A stretch of DNA of 64,000 bases from the NCBI GenBank assembly GCA_016719565.1, contig JADJYU010000013.1, positions 174,897 through 238,896 on the forward strand. Reading direction: 5' to 3'. The DNA comes from Ignavibacteria bacterium (GTDB lineage: Bacteria > Bacteroidota > Ignavibacteria > Tepidaquicellales > Tepidaquicellaceae). The position numbers and the translations under genes are program-made. The notes under the pieces are model-generated. The model saw only the letters and a program-made list of their open reading frames with translations. It searched no databases and was not told the origin of the DNA. Shown piece by piece: positions 28,178 through 36,987 of this stretch. Position 1 is the stretch's first letter; each line of letters begins with the position of its first letter.

Positions 28178-28238
28178 GAGTCTCCTGCTCTTTGGGACTC
28201 AGCCGTGGGATGTCAGAGTCCCGGAAAGCAGGAGACTC
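28178..28238. repeat. Long two-tier palindrome (hairpin element), copy A
   Basis: Outer arms of 12 bp (GAGTCTCCTGCT at 28178-28189 and its perfect complement at 28227-28238) enclose inner arms of 7 bp (GGGACTC 28194-28200, GAGTCCC 28216-28222) and a 15-nt loop. The right half (28211-28248) recurs at 34218-34258 with a compensatory change in its own 8-bp stem (TCAGAGTC/GACTCTGA here, TCTGAGTC/GACTCAGA there). Function unknown. Confidence 0.75.
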
Positions 28239-28327
28239 TGACGGGGACCAACAACGGCGGGGAAAATAAAATGCTTTGTGCCTTCGCTTCTTTGTAACAA
28301 AAATCGACACGGTAAGAGCTGAAAAAA

Positions 28328-28366
28328 AAAGTCTGACAGAAAATTAATTTGTCAGACTTTTTTTTG
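28328..28366. terminator. Bidirectional terminator
   Basis: Stem AAAGTCTGACA (28328-28338) with its complement (28350-28360), A-run to the left and T-run to the right. It separates the plus-strand oxidoreductase operon from the convergent LysM gene. Confidence 0.85.
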
Positions 28367-28387
28367 AAAAATGAAAAAGAACACTTT

Positions 28388-28798
28388 TTACGGAATGTTA
28401 AGTTCCTGACCGGGCTGAATGCTGTCCGGATCTTTCAGTTTATCAGTATTGGCGTTAAAGATATCCATATACTTATTTGCGTCACCATACATTTCTTTAG
28501 AGATCTTACTGAGAGTGTCGCCTGATTTTACGACATAAGTTTTTTTACCAAGAGATTCAGTTTCCGGAGTTCCGCCGGATGCTATCTCTGAATTTATCAT
28601 TCTTATATCTGCAACAAGATCAGTGGGACTTTCTCCGCCGACTTCTTTTATTTTATTCCATACGGTAACTTTTTCTGTAGGCGTTGGAACGGTAGCCGTA
28701 ATATTCAGCACGCCGTTGTTTTCGCTGACACAGACATCGACACCGCCGTTTTGATTTATAGAATCAAGCACTGCCTGATACTTTTCCTGTAAAGCCAT
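28388..28798 (-). CDS. BON/LysM-domain protein (Kbp/YgaU-like)
   Basis: 136 residues. The N-terminal ~70 residues resemble a BON-like fold (LDSINQNGGVDVCVSENNGV, LNITATVPTP). The C-terminal LysM domain is textbook: KKTYVVKSGDTLSKISKEMY, GDANKYMDIFNAN and IQPGQELNIP. E. coli YgaU/Kbp, with the same order, is a cytoplasmic potassium-binding protein; no signal peptide is seen here either. The next gene is 47 bp upstream on the same strand. Confidence 0.82.
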   Translation of the reverse strand: MALQEKYQAVLDSINQNGGVDVCVSENNGVLNITATVPTPTEKVTVWNKIKEVGGESPTDLVADIRMINSEIASGGTPETESLGKKTYVVKSGDTLSKISKEMYGDANKYMDIFNANTDKLKDPDSIQPGQELNIP

Positions 28799-28845
28799 TT
28801 TTATTAACTCCTGTTTTATTTAATTAGAAATATATTTTGAATTCA

Positions 28846-29118
28846 TTAATCTTTCACCGCTCTGGCTGCGGATTTACCTTTTATCATCCTGTAAATTAAA
28901 AGAAGTACAATCGCACCGAAGAATGCTGCAATAAATCCGGCAGACTCTCCTTCATCATACCATCCGATCATTCTTCCAAGAAAGGTGAATAAAAGAGCAC
29001 CAACTATACCGATGAGCATTGTTACAAAAATTCCGCCGGGATCTTTACCGGGCATTACAAGTTTTGCAAGTGCGCCGGCGATTAAACCGATTATTGCAGA
29101 CCAAATTAGTGACAACAT
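28846..29118 (-). CDS. GlsB/YeaQ/YmgE-family small membrane protein
   Basis: 90 residues with three hydrophobic segments and the family's Gly motifs: SLIWSAIIGLIAGALAKLVM, PGKDPGGIFVTMLIGIVGAL. The family ('transglycosylase-associated') is widespread, stress-induced in some bacteria and of unknown mechanism. An RBS-like AGGAG stands upstream on the minus strand (within AAAAGGAGTTCATT). Confidence 0.85.
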   Translation of the reverse strand: MLSLIWSAIIGLIAGALAKLVMPGKDPGGIFVTMLIGIVGALLFTFLGRMIGWYDEGESAGFIAAFFGAIVLLLIYRMIKGKSAARAVKD

Positions 29119-29583
29119 AATGAACTCCTTTTATTGATTTTAAAATATTTAAATCAATATAACTAAACTCATTTTTAAATTGAACAAATATTTTGCTACC
29201 AATATATAGTCCCTGACGGGACTAAAACACTTGCTCTGATTTTGCTACCAATATAGAGTCCCTGACGGGACTAAAACTTCGGTTTGCTATGTCAAATATT
29301 TTAAACCGCTCGGGTAAACTCGTGAAATAATATGCGCTGACTCAAAAGAAAGTGAAGACCTTTTGCTAATTTACCAACGGCGGGATTTACACAAACCGAT
29401 ATTTCTATCCAAAGAAAAACGCTTAGAATTTTAAATAAAAGAGCTTTATCGACAAAATTTATTATTTAAAGAAGTTATTCTGCGCTTACAAACAGCATAA
29501 AAAATCTTTGATTTCAAGTATCTGATTAATTATTATTGTACAGGGATAAATCTTTTGAAAAATATTATATAAGGAGTACTGAA
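29119..29583. other. Intergenic region with a two-copy direct repeat
   Basis: 465 bp with no gene. Two 38-bp repeats (next entry) dominate. The segment 29530-29583 before the T9SS gene contains AAGGAG at 29571-29576, which fixes the start of that gene at 29584. Confidence 0.6.
29191..29277. repeat. Pair of 38-bp direct repeats with an internal stem
   Basis: Copies at 29191-29228 and 29240-29277, separated by 11 nt, each TTTTGCTACCAATATA followed by (T/G)AGTCCC-TGAC-GGGACT and AAAAC. The AGTCCC/GGGACT stem and AAAAC end look CRISPR-like, but the 11-nt gap and lack of cas genes argue against that. The sequence type resembles palindromes dispersed in many Bacteroidota intergenic regions. Confidence 0.75.
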
Positions 29584-31088
29584 ATGAAAACATTATTAAT
29601 AAGTCTCGGCATAAGTCTGATGATACTGACTTTAGCCGGGTTTGACAAATATAACCCTGGGACTGACAGCCGTACATTTAGTTTTAAAACTATAGATGCG
29701 AATCAGATAAAAACAGTAATAACAAATACCGGCTATTCAGACAGAAATCCCGGACCGGGTACACCGGCATTCGAGTGGCCGAAAAATTCAGGTAAGTATG
29801 CAATTTATTATACAGGTCTATGGATAAGCGGAAAGACCGGTGATTCAATCAGAGGCAGCAGGGCAATTTATGATTCCGAATACAGACCGGGATATTTTGA
29901 TTACGCTCTGCAGCAGCCAATGGGAGAAAATGATCCTGCTTACAGACTATATAAAGTATCACCCGTTCATCCGAACGGCTTCAATGATTTTGATCCGTGG
30001 AGCGACTGGCCGGTTCAGCAAGGCGCGCCGTGGGTTGACAATAACGGTAACGGAATTTACGAGCCACCGGTTGATGCTCCTGTTATGAAAGGAGATCAGA
30101 ATTTTTCTGTTCATTTACTGACGGATACAGAGACAGCATTCTGAACGACCGCAGCGCTCCGCCTCTCAAAGCGGAAATTAAAATGTATGCCTGGGCAAGA
30201 GAGCAGCAGGCTTGCGCGGATGCAATAAATTACGAATGGAAAATTATTAACAAGAATGTTTCTGTATGGAATGAATTCAGTTCTGCAATCTGGTCTGATA
30301 TGGATATTGGAGCAGGAAATAATGACAGAGGAGGAACAGATTCTGTAAAAAATCTTGCCTTTGGATATAACGGAAATGATAACGATCCTGAATACGGACC
30401 GGCGCCTCCTGCAGTCGGGATAATTATAAAAGACGCTTCCCGTCATTCGCAGTATAAATCTGATTTTGGAAATGTATTCAAATGCGGGACAGGCGGATGT
30501 CCGACGGATTCGCTTCAGACATTCAGAGTAATGCAGGGATTAAATACTGACGGCAGCAGAATCATAAATCCGGTTACCGGAAGTTATACAAATTACAGAT
30601 ATTCCGGAGACCCCGTAAGCGGAGCAGGATGGAATGATTCGACAAGCGGTGACAGGTATGTAATAATAGGTTCAAAATTCGGAAATGTAAATCCTTTTGA
30701 CACAATAGAATTCAAAACTATCACATATATAAAAAAAGGAACAAGTAATCTAAATAGTGTGACCGAACTTAAGAACTGCGCAGATCAGGTAATACCTGTC
30801 AGCAATATTAATACTGAAACGCCTGCGGGATTTACTTTGTATCAGAACTTTCCGAATCCGTTCAATCCGAATACAATTATTAATTACGAATTACGAAATA
30901 CGAATGATGTTAAACTAAAAGTGTATGATATTTTAGGAAACGAAGTCACAACACTGGTAAACGAAAAACAGACTCCGGGAAGTTACGAACTAGAGTTTGA
31001 CGGCAGCGGACTTGCGAGCGGGATATATTTTTACCGGCTTGAAACGGGTGAGTTTATGCAGACGAAGCGGATGGCGCTGGTGAAGTAA
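29584..31088 (+). CDS. Exported protein with T9SS C-terminal signal (frame broken near 30115), paralogue of the 41215-42825 gene
   Basis: About 501 residues when two frames are joined. ATG 29584 is chosen over 29536 because AAGGAG lies 8 bp before it and a signal peptide (LLISLGISLMILTLAGF) starts there. The N-terminal domain (DANQIKTVITNTG, FEWPKNSGKYAIYYTGLWIS, DNNGNGIYEPP) is shared with the 41215-42825 protein. After the break come TDGYRDSILNDR and WSDMDIGAGNNDRGG, then the T9SS tail FTLYQNFPNPFNPNTIINYE. One missing T in TTT at 30114-30116 explains the break. Function unknown; exported. Confidence 0.82.
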
Positions 31089-31117
31089 AAATTAATTTTT
31101 AATAAAAATAAAAGTTT

Positions 31118-32903
31118 GTAGCCGCAGGCTTCAGCCTGCGGGAGAAATGAATAAAAAGATCTGATTCAAATGTAACCGGATCGGTGATATAAAAGTCATT
31201 TTATTGTTTTGGGAATAAAAAGTTAATTTTGTTTTTCCGCAATCTGAAGTGTGCGGATATGAGCTTAAAACAAATTGATAATCCGTGAAGTAAATTGATA
31301 TATTTTTCCGCAACCTGAAGGTTGCGGCTACGAGCATATAACATAATCCCGTTAAGTTAATTTATATATTTTTTCCGCAACCTGAAGGTTGCGGATATGA
31401 GCATATAACATAATCCCGTTAAGTTAATTTATATATTTTTTCCGCAACCTGAAGGTTGCGGATATGAGCATATAAAATAATCCCGTTAAGTTAATTTATA
31501 TATTTTTTCCGCAACCTGAAGGTTGCGGATACGAGTTTAGAACAAATTGATAATCCGTCGAAGTTAATTGATAAATTTTTTCCGCAACTACGGCGTCAAT
31601 AAATATAAACACAAGAAAGTAGCCGCAGGCTTTAGACTGCGTGATAAATGAATAAAAAAGATCTGATTCAAATGAACCGGATCGGTAATAATAAAATGAT
31701 TTTATTTTTTCCGCAACCTGAAGGTTGCGGCTACGATTTTAGACAAATTGATAATCCGCGAAGTTAATTGATAAATTTTTTCCGCAACCACGCGTCAATA
31801 AATATAAACACAAGAAAGTAGCCGCAGGCTTTAGACTGCGGGATAAATGAATAAAAAAGATCTGATTCAAATGAACCGGATCGGTAATAATAAAATGATT
31901 TTATTTTTTCCGCAACCACGGCGTCAATAAATATAAACACAAGAAAGTAGCCGCAGGCTTTAGACTGCGGGATAAATGAATAAAAAAGATCTGATCCAAA
32001 TGTAATTGGATCGGTAATAATAAAATGATTTTATTTTTCCGCAACCTGAAGGTTGCGGATACGAGTTTAGAACAAATTGATAATCCGTCGAAGTTAATTG
32101 ATAAATTTTTTCCGCAACTACGGCGTCAATAAATATAAACACAAGAAAGTAGCCGCAGGCTTTAGACTGCGGGATAAATGAATAAAAATGATCTGATCCA
32201 AATGTAACTGGATTGGTGATAATAAAATTATTTTATTGTTCCGGGAATAAAAAGTTAATTTTGTTTTTTACGCAACCTGAAGGTTGCGGCTACGAGGATA
32301 GAACAAATGGATAATCCTGCGAAGTTAATTGATATTCTTTACGCGACCACGGCGTCAATAAATATAAACACAAGAAAGTAGCCGCAGGCTTTAGACTGCG
32401 GGATAAATGAATAAAAAAGATCTGATTCAAATGAACCGGATCGGTAATAATAAAATGATTTTATTTTTTCCGCAACCTGAAGGTTGCGGCTACGATTTTA
32501 GACAAATTGATAATCCGCGAAGTTAATTGATAAATTTTTACGCAACCACGGCGTCAATAAATATAAACACAAGAAAGTAGCCGCAGGCTTTAGACTGCGG
32601 GATAAATGGATCTGTAATGAACGGCAGGATATGCAAAAGCATCAGAGAGAACAAAATCATTTTATTATTCAGGAAAATAAATTATTTTATTTTCCGCAAC
32701 CTGAAGGTTGCGGCTACGAGATAAAACAAATTGAAAATCCGGGGAAGTTAATTGATTCATTTATTCCGCAACCTGAAGGTTGCGGCTACGTGTTTAAAAT
32801 AAATTGATAATCGGGAGGAAGTAAATTGATATATTTTCCCGAAACCACAGCAACAATAATTAAATAGAAAGATTGGAAAGTAGCCGCAGGCTTTAGCCTG
32901 CGG
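31118..32903. repeat. REP/BIME array beside the RAYT transposase
   Basis: About 19 palindromes. Type A, CCGCAACC-TGAA-GGTTGCGG followed by CTAC (GTAG on the minus strand), starts at 31237 (worn), 31308, 31375, 31442, 31509, 31711, 32039, 32271, 32470, 32694 and 32766. Type B, GTAG then CCGCAGGC(T/A..)-GCCTGCGG, starts at 31118, 31619, 31818, 31947, 32149, 32378, 32577 and 32880. The inner type B copies carry GCTTTAGAC and pair imperfectly; 31118 and 32880 pair perfectly. Between 31.6 and 32.6 kb A and B alternate in units spaced ~199-229 bp. The 129-bp unit at 31818 lacks the A element. No gene is visible in the array. Confidence 0.92.
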
Positions 32904-32945
32904 AAGTATTCAAAAAGAATTAAAGGAAAATTAAAGGAGAATAAT

Positions 32946-33422
32946 ATGAGAATCATTCGTGAAAAAAAACATCGCTTAGATAAAGAATTTTATACCGGTG
33001 AAAAAACTGTTTCATTCACAATGTGTATAAAGAATATGGAGAAGGTATTTATTAACGAGAATATCTTTTTGATATTCCGGGATATTCTGAAAGAGGTAAT
33101 AGTTAAAGGCGAATGTGAAGCGGTGATATATTTATTTATGCCCGATCATCTTCATTTAATCCTGCAGGGTACTGGCAAAGATTCCGAAGTAATTAAGTCT
33201 GCTGATCTCTTCAAACAAAAAACCGGTTATTGGTTCGGTCAGAATATGGGCTGTTCCAAATGGCAAAAGGATTATTATGACCACATTATCAGAAGCAATG
33301 AAGATCTCATAACACAAATCTATTATATTTTAAAAAATCCGGTAAGAGCGGGGTTAACGGATGAGTGGAAGAAATATAAGTTTAAGGGTTCGACGGTTTA
33401 TGATTTTGATGAGTGGGAGTAG
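32946..33422 (+). CDS. REP-associated tyrosine transposase (RAYT, Y1/IS200-like)
   Basis: 158 residues. The HUH nuclease motif is in YLFMPDHLHLILQG (about residues 60-73, His-Leu-His), and the tyrosine/helix region is QKDYYDHIIRSNEDLITQIY followed by YILKNPVRAGL, the usual RAYT signature. Such enzymes cleave and join single-stranded REP DNA, recognising a GTAG next to the palindrome. Here the gene is flanked by REPs in opposite orientation, GTAG-type at 32880-32903 and its mirror at 33466-33490, both with perfect stems. An AAAGGAGAATAAT RBS precedes ATG 32946. It looks intact and is the likely source of the adjacent array. Confidence 0.92.
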   Translation: MRIIREKKHRLDKEFYTGEKTVSFTMCIKNMEKVFINENIFLIFRDILKEVIVKGECEAVIYLFMPDHLHLILQGTGKDSEVIKSADLFKQKTGYWFGQNMGCSKWQKDYYDHIIRSNEDLITQIYYILKNPVRAGLTDEWKKYKFKGSTVYDFDEWE

Positions 33423-33465
33423 TTTGAGTAAATCAAATAGAGCTTGAATTAATTTTACAATGTTA

Positions 33466-33490
33466 CCGCAGGCTGAAGCCTGCGGCTACG
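33466..33490. repeat. REP copy downstream of the RAYT gene
   Basis: CCGCAGGC-TGAA-GCCTGCGG followed by CTACG: a type B REP in inverted orientation relative to the one at 32880-32903. With that copy it frames the transposase gene. Confidence 0.9.
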
Positions 33491-33623
33491 TGCGATAAGA
33501 TCTTTTTATAGTATGATCTCCAAAAAAGTTTTTTTCCGAATTCATTAAGCAAAAACTTCCCACGCAAATCCGAACAACAAAAAAACCAATCTATAAAAAA
33601 ATATATAATAGCAAGTGGAAATA

Positions 33624-34035
33624 ATTTCACTTCACAAAATCGTCAAAATGTCCGTTGTTTTTAAAAGCAAACTCCCGTTAATTTTGTATAGTTCTTTTAA
33701 ATACATCTGATCATCACGTCGGATCAGGGATGACGGTTAACTGACGGGGACAAAAATCCGAAAAAAAATTTCACTTCACAAAATCGTCAAAATGTCCGTT
33801 GTTTTTAAAAGCAAACTCCCGTTAATTTTGTATAGTTCTTTTAAATATATCTGATCTTCACGTCGGATCAGGGATGACAGTTAACTGACAGGGGACAAAA
33901 ATCCGGAAAAGAAATTTCACTTCACAAAATCGTCAAAATGTCCGTTGTTTTTAAAAGCAAACTCCCGTTAATTTTGTATAGTTCTTTTACATACATCAGG
34001 ACTTCACTGCATAACACGGATGACGGTTAACTGAA
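33624..34035. repeat. Three tandem copies of a ~145-bp non-coding unit
   Basis: Units start at 33624, 33768 and 33914 with ATTTCACTTCACAAAATCG and run nearly unchanged for about 120 bp through TTTTGTATAGTTCTTTTA and GATGACGGTTAACTGA. Spacing is 144 and 146 bp, and the third copy loses its 3' part. Each of the first two contains a small stem (CTGATC ... GATCAG) around ATCACGTCG or TTCACGTCG. No frame runs through them. They may be tandem regulatory or RNA units; nothing proves this. Confidence 0.8.
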
Positions 34036-34160
34036 AAATATTTAAACTTTAATTTTAATAAAATAGAATTTCAATGAGAGGCATAACCAGGTTAATCTAA
34101 ATAATAATGGAAGCGGTTCTATAAATAAAGCAGGATGAAAATGAGTAAAAACTTTGAATA

Positions 34161-34258
34161 GTACCGGAGTCTCGAAAGGGGTACAACCTGGAGACAATCT
34201 GATTGAGTACCGTTATCGTCTGAGTCCCGGAACAGCACCGGAGACTCAGACGGGGGAC
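34161..34258. repeat. Hairpin element, copy B
   Basis: Related to the palindrome at 28178-28238. Outer arms GAGTCTC (34167-34173) and GAGACTC (34241-34247); the right half contains TCTGAGTC and GACTCAGA around CCCGGAACAGCACCG. The stem has changed in a compensatory way relative to copy A. Confidence 0.65.
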
Positions 34259-34411
34259 AAAAGGAAGATGAATGAAAATTGCAGAATGGCACTGAAATAT
34301 TCCGGAATGATTTCAAAAGACTAAATTAAGAAGACAGAGTTTCGGAAGAAGAGATACAGATCAGAAATTAAGAAGGTAAGAACTAAAATAAAGAAAAGTG
34401 AAAACAAAATA

Positions 34412-34940
34412 ATGAAGACTGAAGGTAAAGAAATGGAGACCGAAGATAATGAAATGAAGACTGAAGGTAAAGAAATGGAGACCGAAGGTAATGAAATGGA
34501 GACCGAAGGTAATGAAATGAAGACCGAAGATAATGAAATGAAGACTGAAGGTAATGAAATGGAGACAGAAGGTAAAGAAATGAAGACAAACAACATAAGA
34601 ATGAGGAGAGAATGTGAAATAATTTTCAACGAAGACAAATAAATGGAGACAGAAGTTAAAGAAATGAAGACGGAAGTTAAAGAAATGATGACTGAAGGTA
34701 ATGAAATGAAGACAGAAGTTAAAGAAATGGAGACAGAAGGTAAAGAAATGGAGACAGAAGGTAAAGAAATGGAGACTGAGGGTAAAGAAATGATGACCAA
34801 AGGTAAAGAAATGGAGACTGAAGGTAATGAAATGAAGACAGAAGGTAATGAAATAGAGACTAAAGGTGAAGAAATAGAGACTAAAGGTAAAGGAATGGAG
34901 ACCAAAGGTAAAGAAATGGAGACTGAAGATAAAGAAAAAT
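34412..34940 (+). repeat. 21-bp minisatellite, possibly coding for heptad repeats
   Basis: More than 20 degenerate copies of a 21-bp unit (GAAATGGAGACTGAAGGTAA type) fill 34412-34580 and 34643-34940. In the plus frame they encode seven-residue units such as KEMETEG and NEMKTEG, giving two potential peptides (76 and 99 residues) in the same frame separated by a TAA at 34640. The heptad period would allow a charged coiled coil. The opposite strand is open through the whole block (34321-34983, ISLPSVS-type units). No good RBS, no upstream domain and no family support either strand, so I call it a repeat. Confidence 0.7.
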
Positions 34941-34942
34941 AG

Positions 34943-35177
34943 AGAAAAAGTAAAATAATTTTAAAAAGTGAAAAAATTTTCACTAAAAAATGAAAAATTA
35001 AGAAAAATCAGATAAAATTATAAAAAAGCAGAACTAATTTCAAAAAATGCTGCCGGCAGCATGCAGGTCCGGAAATGAGAACATCATTAAAGATCTGCAA
35101 TTGAAGTCAAGCTGTAAAAAAAGAAACACATTCATAAACTAAAAAAACGCCCTAAAGGGCATAAGGAAAACTATACA
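34943..35177. other. Intergenic region with a short hairpin before the next gene
   Basis: A/T-rich, no gene. GCCC-TAAA-GGGC at 35149-35160 forms a small hairpin just upstream of the start at 35178, close enough to touch the 5' leader. Confidence 0.4.
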
Positions 35178-35933
35178 ATGATAAAAACTCAAACAAACAA
35201 GTACTCCATGTATTCAGGAGTCAGGGCATATCTGGACGATCACAGCGCCGGATATGAAGGCAATGAAGAATTCAAAGAACACATGAATTCATTTAAATCG
35301 ATCCTTCAGGAAATTGCTGACAAGGAAGACGAGCGCAGCAAGGCAACTTTAGGAAAGGTGAGATATAAAGTAAAAGTGAGAAAATCTGTAATCGATCATG
35401 CGCTTGCAGTAGCCGGCGCAATATATTCTTTTGCCAAGAAATCAGGTAATAATGATCTGAGGGAATCCGTAGATTTCAGAAAATCGGATCTTATGAAACT
35501 CAGAGATGCCGTGCTTGAGATCGAGCTGAATTCCATAAAGGATAAAGCAGTTCAGAACAGCGCTGAAATAGCGAGGTACGGAATTACATCTGATGATCTG
35601 ACTGCATTCCTGAATGAGATCGATAGATATAAGAATGCGCTCGGAGCGAAGAATACCGGCAGCGCAACCATGACAGGAGCGATCAAGACAATGGTAACGC
35701 TATTCAAGGATGCCGACAGTCTAGTGGATTCCATTGACAGATTAATGGAAAAATACAAGATCGCTGACAAGGATTTCTATGACGGATACAAAGCAGCAAG
35801 AGTCGTCAGAGATCTGGGAGTCAGGCACAACAACGGTTCACTGAACTCCGGCGGCGTAAAGATGACCGGAGGTGACAATCAACCGTCTTCAAATTTGCCG
35901 GTTTCCGCAGTGACAAATGGAAACGAATCATAA
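35178..35933 (+). CDS. Helical hypothetical protein
   Basis: 251 residues, predicted almost entirely alpha-helical and charged, with no signal peptide or membrane helix. Landmarks are MYSGVRAYLDDHSAG at the start, VIDHALAVAGAIYSFAKKSG in the first third, YKNALGAKNTGSATMTGAIK mid-protein and GYKAARVVRDLGVRHN near residue 215. The last 30 residues are Gly/Asn/Ser-rich and disordered-looking. I do not recognise a family. Clean codon usage and an AAGGAAAA leader argue it is real. Confidence 0.72.
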   Translation: MIKTQTNKYSMYSGVRAYLDDHSAGYEGNEEFKEHMNSFKSILQEIADKEDERSKATLGKVRYKVKVRKSVIDHALAVAGAIYSFAKKSGNNDLRESVDFRKSDLMKLRDAVLEIELNSIKDKAVQNSAEIARYGITSDDLTAFLNEIDRYKNALGAKNTGSATMTGAIKTMVTLFKDADSLVDSIDRLMEKYKIADKDFYDGYKAARVVRDLGVRHNNGSLNSGGVKMTGGDNQPSSNLPVSAVTNGNES

Positions 35934-36034
35934 TTAAATTGAACTGATAATCTGACCTGACGGCTTTCCGGAAACTCGTCAGGTCAGTATTAAAAAATCA
36001 GTTTAGATATTTTTAAAACTTAAAAATAAAATTA

Positions 36035-36286
36035 ATGAAAGACATAAAATTGAAATCTAAAAAGAATCAGCACGTAATTCCGGCAAATGAAAAATGGGCT
36101 GTAAAGGGAGAAAGCAATTCCCGCCGGACCAAGATCACAAAGACAAAAAAGGAAGCTGTCAAAAGAGCCAGACAGATCGCAAAAAATAAAAAATCAGAAC
36201 TTGTGATTCACAACAGGGACGGAAAGATAAGTGATAAGGATAGTTATGGGAATGATCCGTTCCCGGAGAGGGATAAGGTGAAGTGA
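36035..36286 (+). CDS. DUF2188 protein
   Basis: 83 residues. The family pattern is clear: NQHVIPANEKWAVKGESNSR, TKTKKEAVKRARQIAKNKKS and ELVIHNRDGKISDKDSYGND. DUF2188 proteins are small, basic and of unknown function. Its final ~75 bp recur, about 90% identical by eye, at 42942-43019 (see the remnant there). A strong terminator follows 27 bp downstream. Confidence 0.85.
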   Translation: MKDIKLKSKKNQHVIPANEKWAVKGESNSRRTKITKTKKEAVKRARQIAKNKKSELVIHNRDGKISDKDSYGNDPFPERDKVK

Positions 36287-36312
36287 CGGAAATAAATAAG
36301 TAGTAATGTCAG

Positions 36313-36345
36313 AAACCCCGCGGTAAGAAAGCGGGGTTTTTGTTT
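36313..36345 (+). terminator. Rho-independent terminator after the DUF2188 gene
   Basis: AAACCCCGC (36313-36321) pairs with GCGGGGTTT (36331-36339) and a T-run follows. A slightly decayed copy, with matching flanks, lies at 37606-37634. Confidence 0.85.
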
Positions 36346-36365
36346 GGATAAATTGTGTGTGGTTC

Positions 36366-36393
36366 GCAGAGACGCAATATTTTGCGTCTCTGC
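36366..36393. repeat. Palindrome of the GAGACGCAA/TTGCGTCTC type
   Basis: GCAGAGACGCAA (36366-36377) and its perfect complement (36382-36393) around a 4-nt loop. From there to 36750 the DNA is A/T-rich with short repeated ATTGATCATTGATAATTG-like motifs and no gene. Confidence 0.7.
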
Positions 36394-36750
36394 GTAATCA
36401 CCAGGTTTCTTCTTTGTATAAAACAAGTAATAATTTTACGTTTAAAAATATATTGATCATTCATAATTAATCATTGATCATTAATAATTGATAATTGACT
36501 TAGTGTCATCTTTGTAGAAAAAAATATTATTAAATTAATAAACAGCGTAGCTGTGACATTTTCTCTTCCAATCGATCAGAGTTTTTAACCTCGTTAGCGT
36601 TTTCATATATGCAGAAAATAAATTATGATTAGATGTTGAATAATGTATTGATCATTGATAATTGACCAGCGGTTTTTTATATACTTATTTTCAATTGCTT
36701 TGCATAATTTATACACATAAAATTAAAAGCGTCATTTAAATTAATCTAAT

Positions 36751-36978
36751 ATGATCAATTATACAAAACATATTACCGTCGAGCCCGGCAAAAGAAGCGG
36801 TCAACCATGTATTAGAGGAATGCGGGTTACAGTTTATGACATTTTAAGCTATCTCGCAGGAGGAAATACGATAGATGAATTGCTGGAAAATTTCCCCGGA
36901 CTTATTAAAGAAGATGTTTACGCTGCGCTTGCTTATGCTGCAGATGCGGAAAAAAGAATTATAAAAATAGCTTCCTGA
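36751..36978 (+). CDS. DUF433 antitoxin-like protein
   Basis: 75 residues. KHITVEPGKRSGQPCIRGMR followed by VTVYDILSYLAGG is the DUF433 signature, a small winged-helix protein. The rest (IDELLENFPGLIKEDVYAAL) fits the family. It stands 9 bp before a DUF5615 gene, the standard arrangement of this toxin-antitoxin-like pair, so it is likely the antitoxin and operon autoregulator. Confidence 0.88.
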   Translation: MINYTKHITVEPGKRSGQPCIRGMRVTVYDILSYLAGGNTIDELLENFPGLIKEDVYAALAYAADAEKRIIKIAS

Positions 36979-36987
36979 AGGTATTCC

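Noticed and set aside
29191..29277. Two repeats with a CRISPR-like stem and AAAAC end
   Set aside because: Only two copies, an 11-nt gap instead of a 30-40 nt spacer, and no cas genes in the window.
32946..33422. Ordinary IS200/IS605 insertion element
   Set aside because: No tnpB, no separate element ends; the flanks are REPs and the tail motif is of the RAYT type.
34321..34983. 220-codon minus-strand frame of ISLPSVS-type units
   Set aside because: It is the reverse side of the 21-bp minisatellite; no RBS or non-repeat domain supports it.
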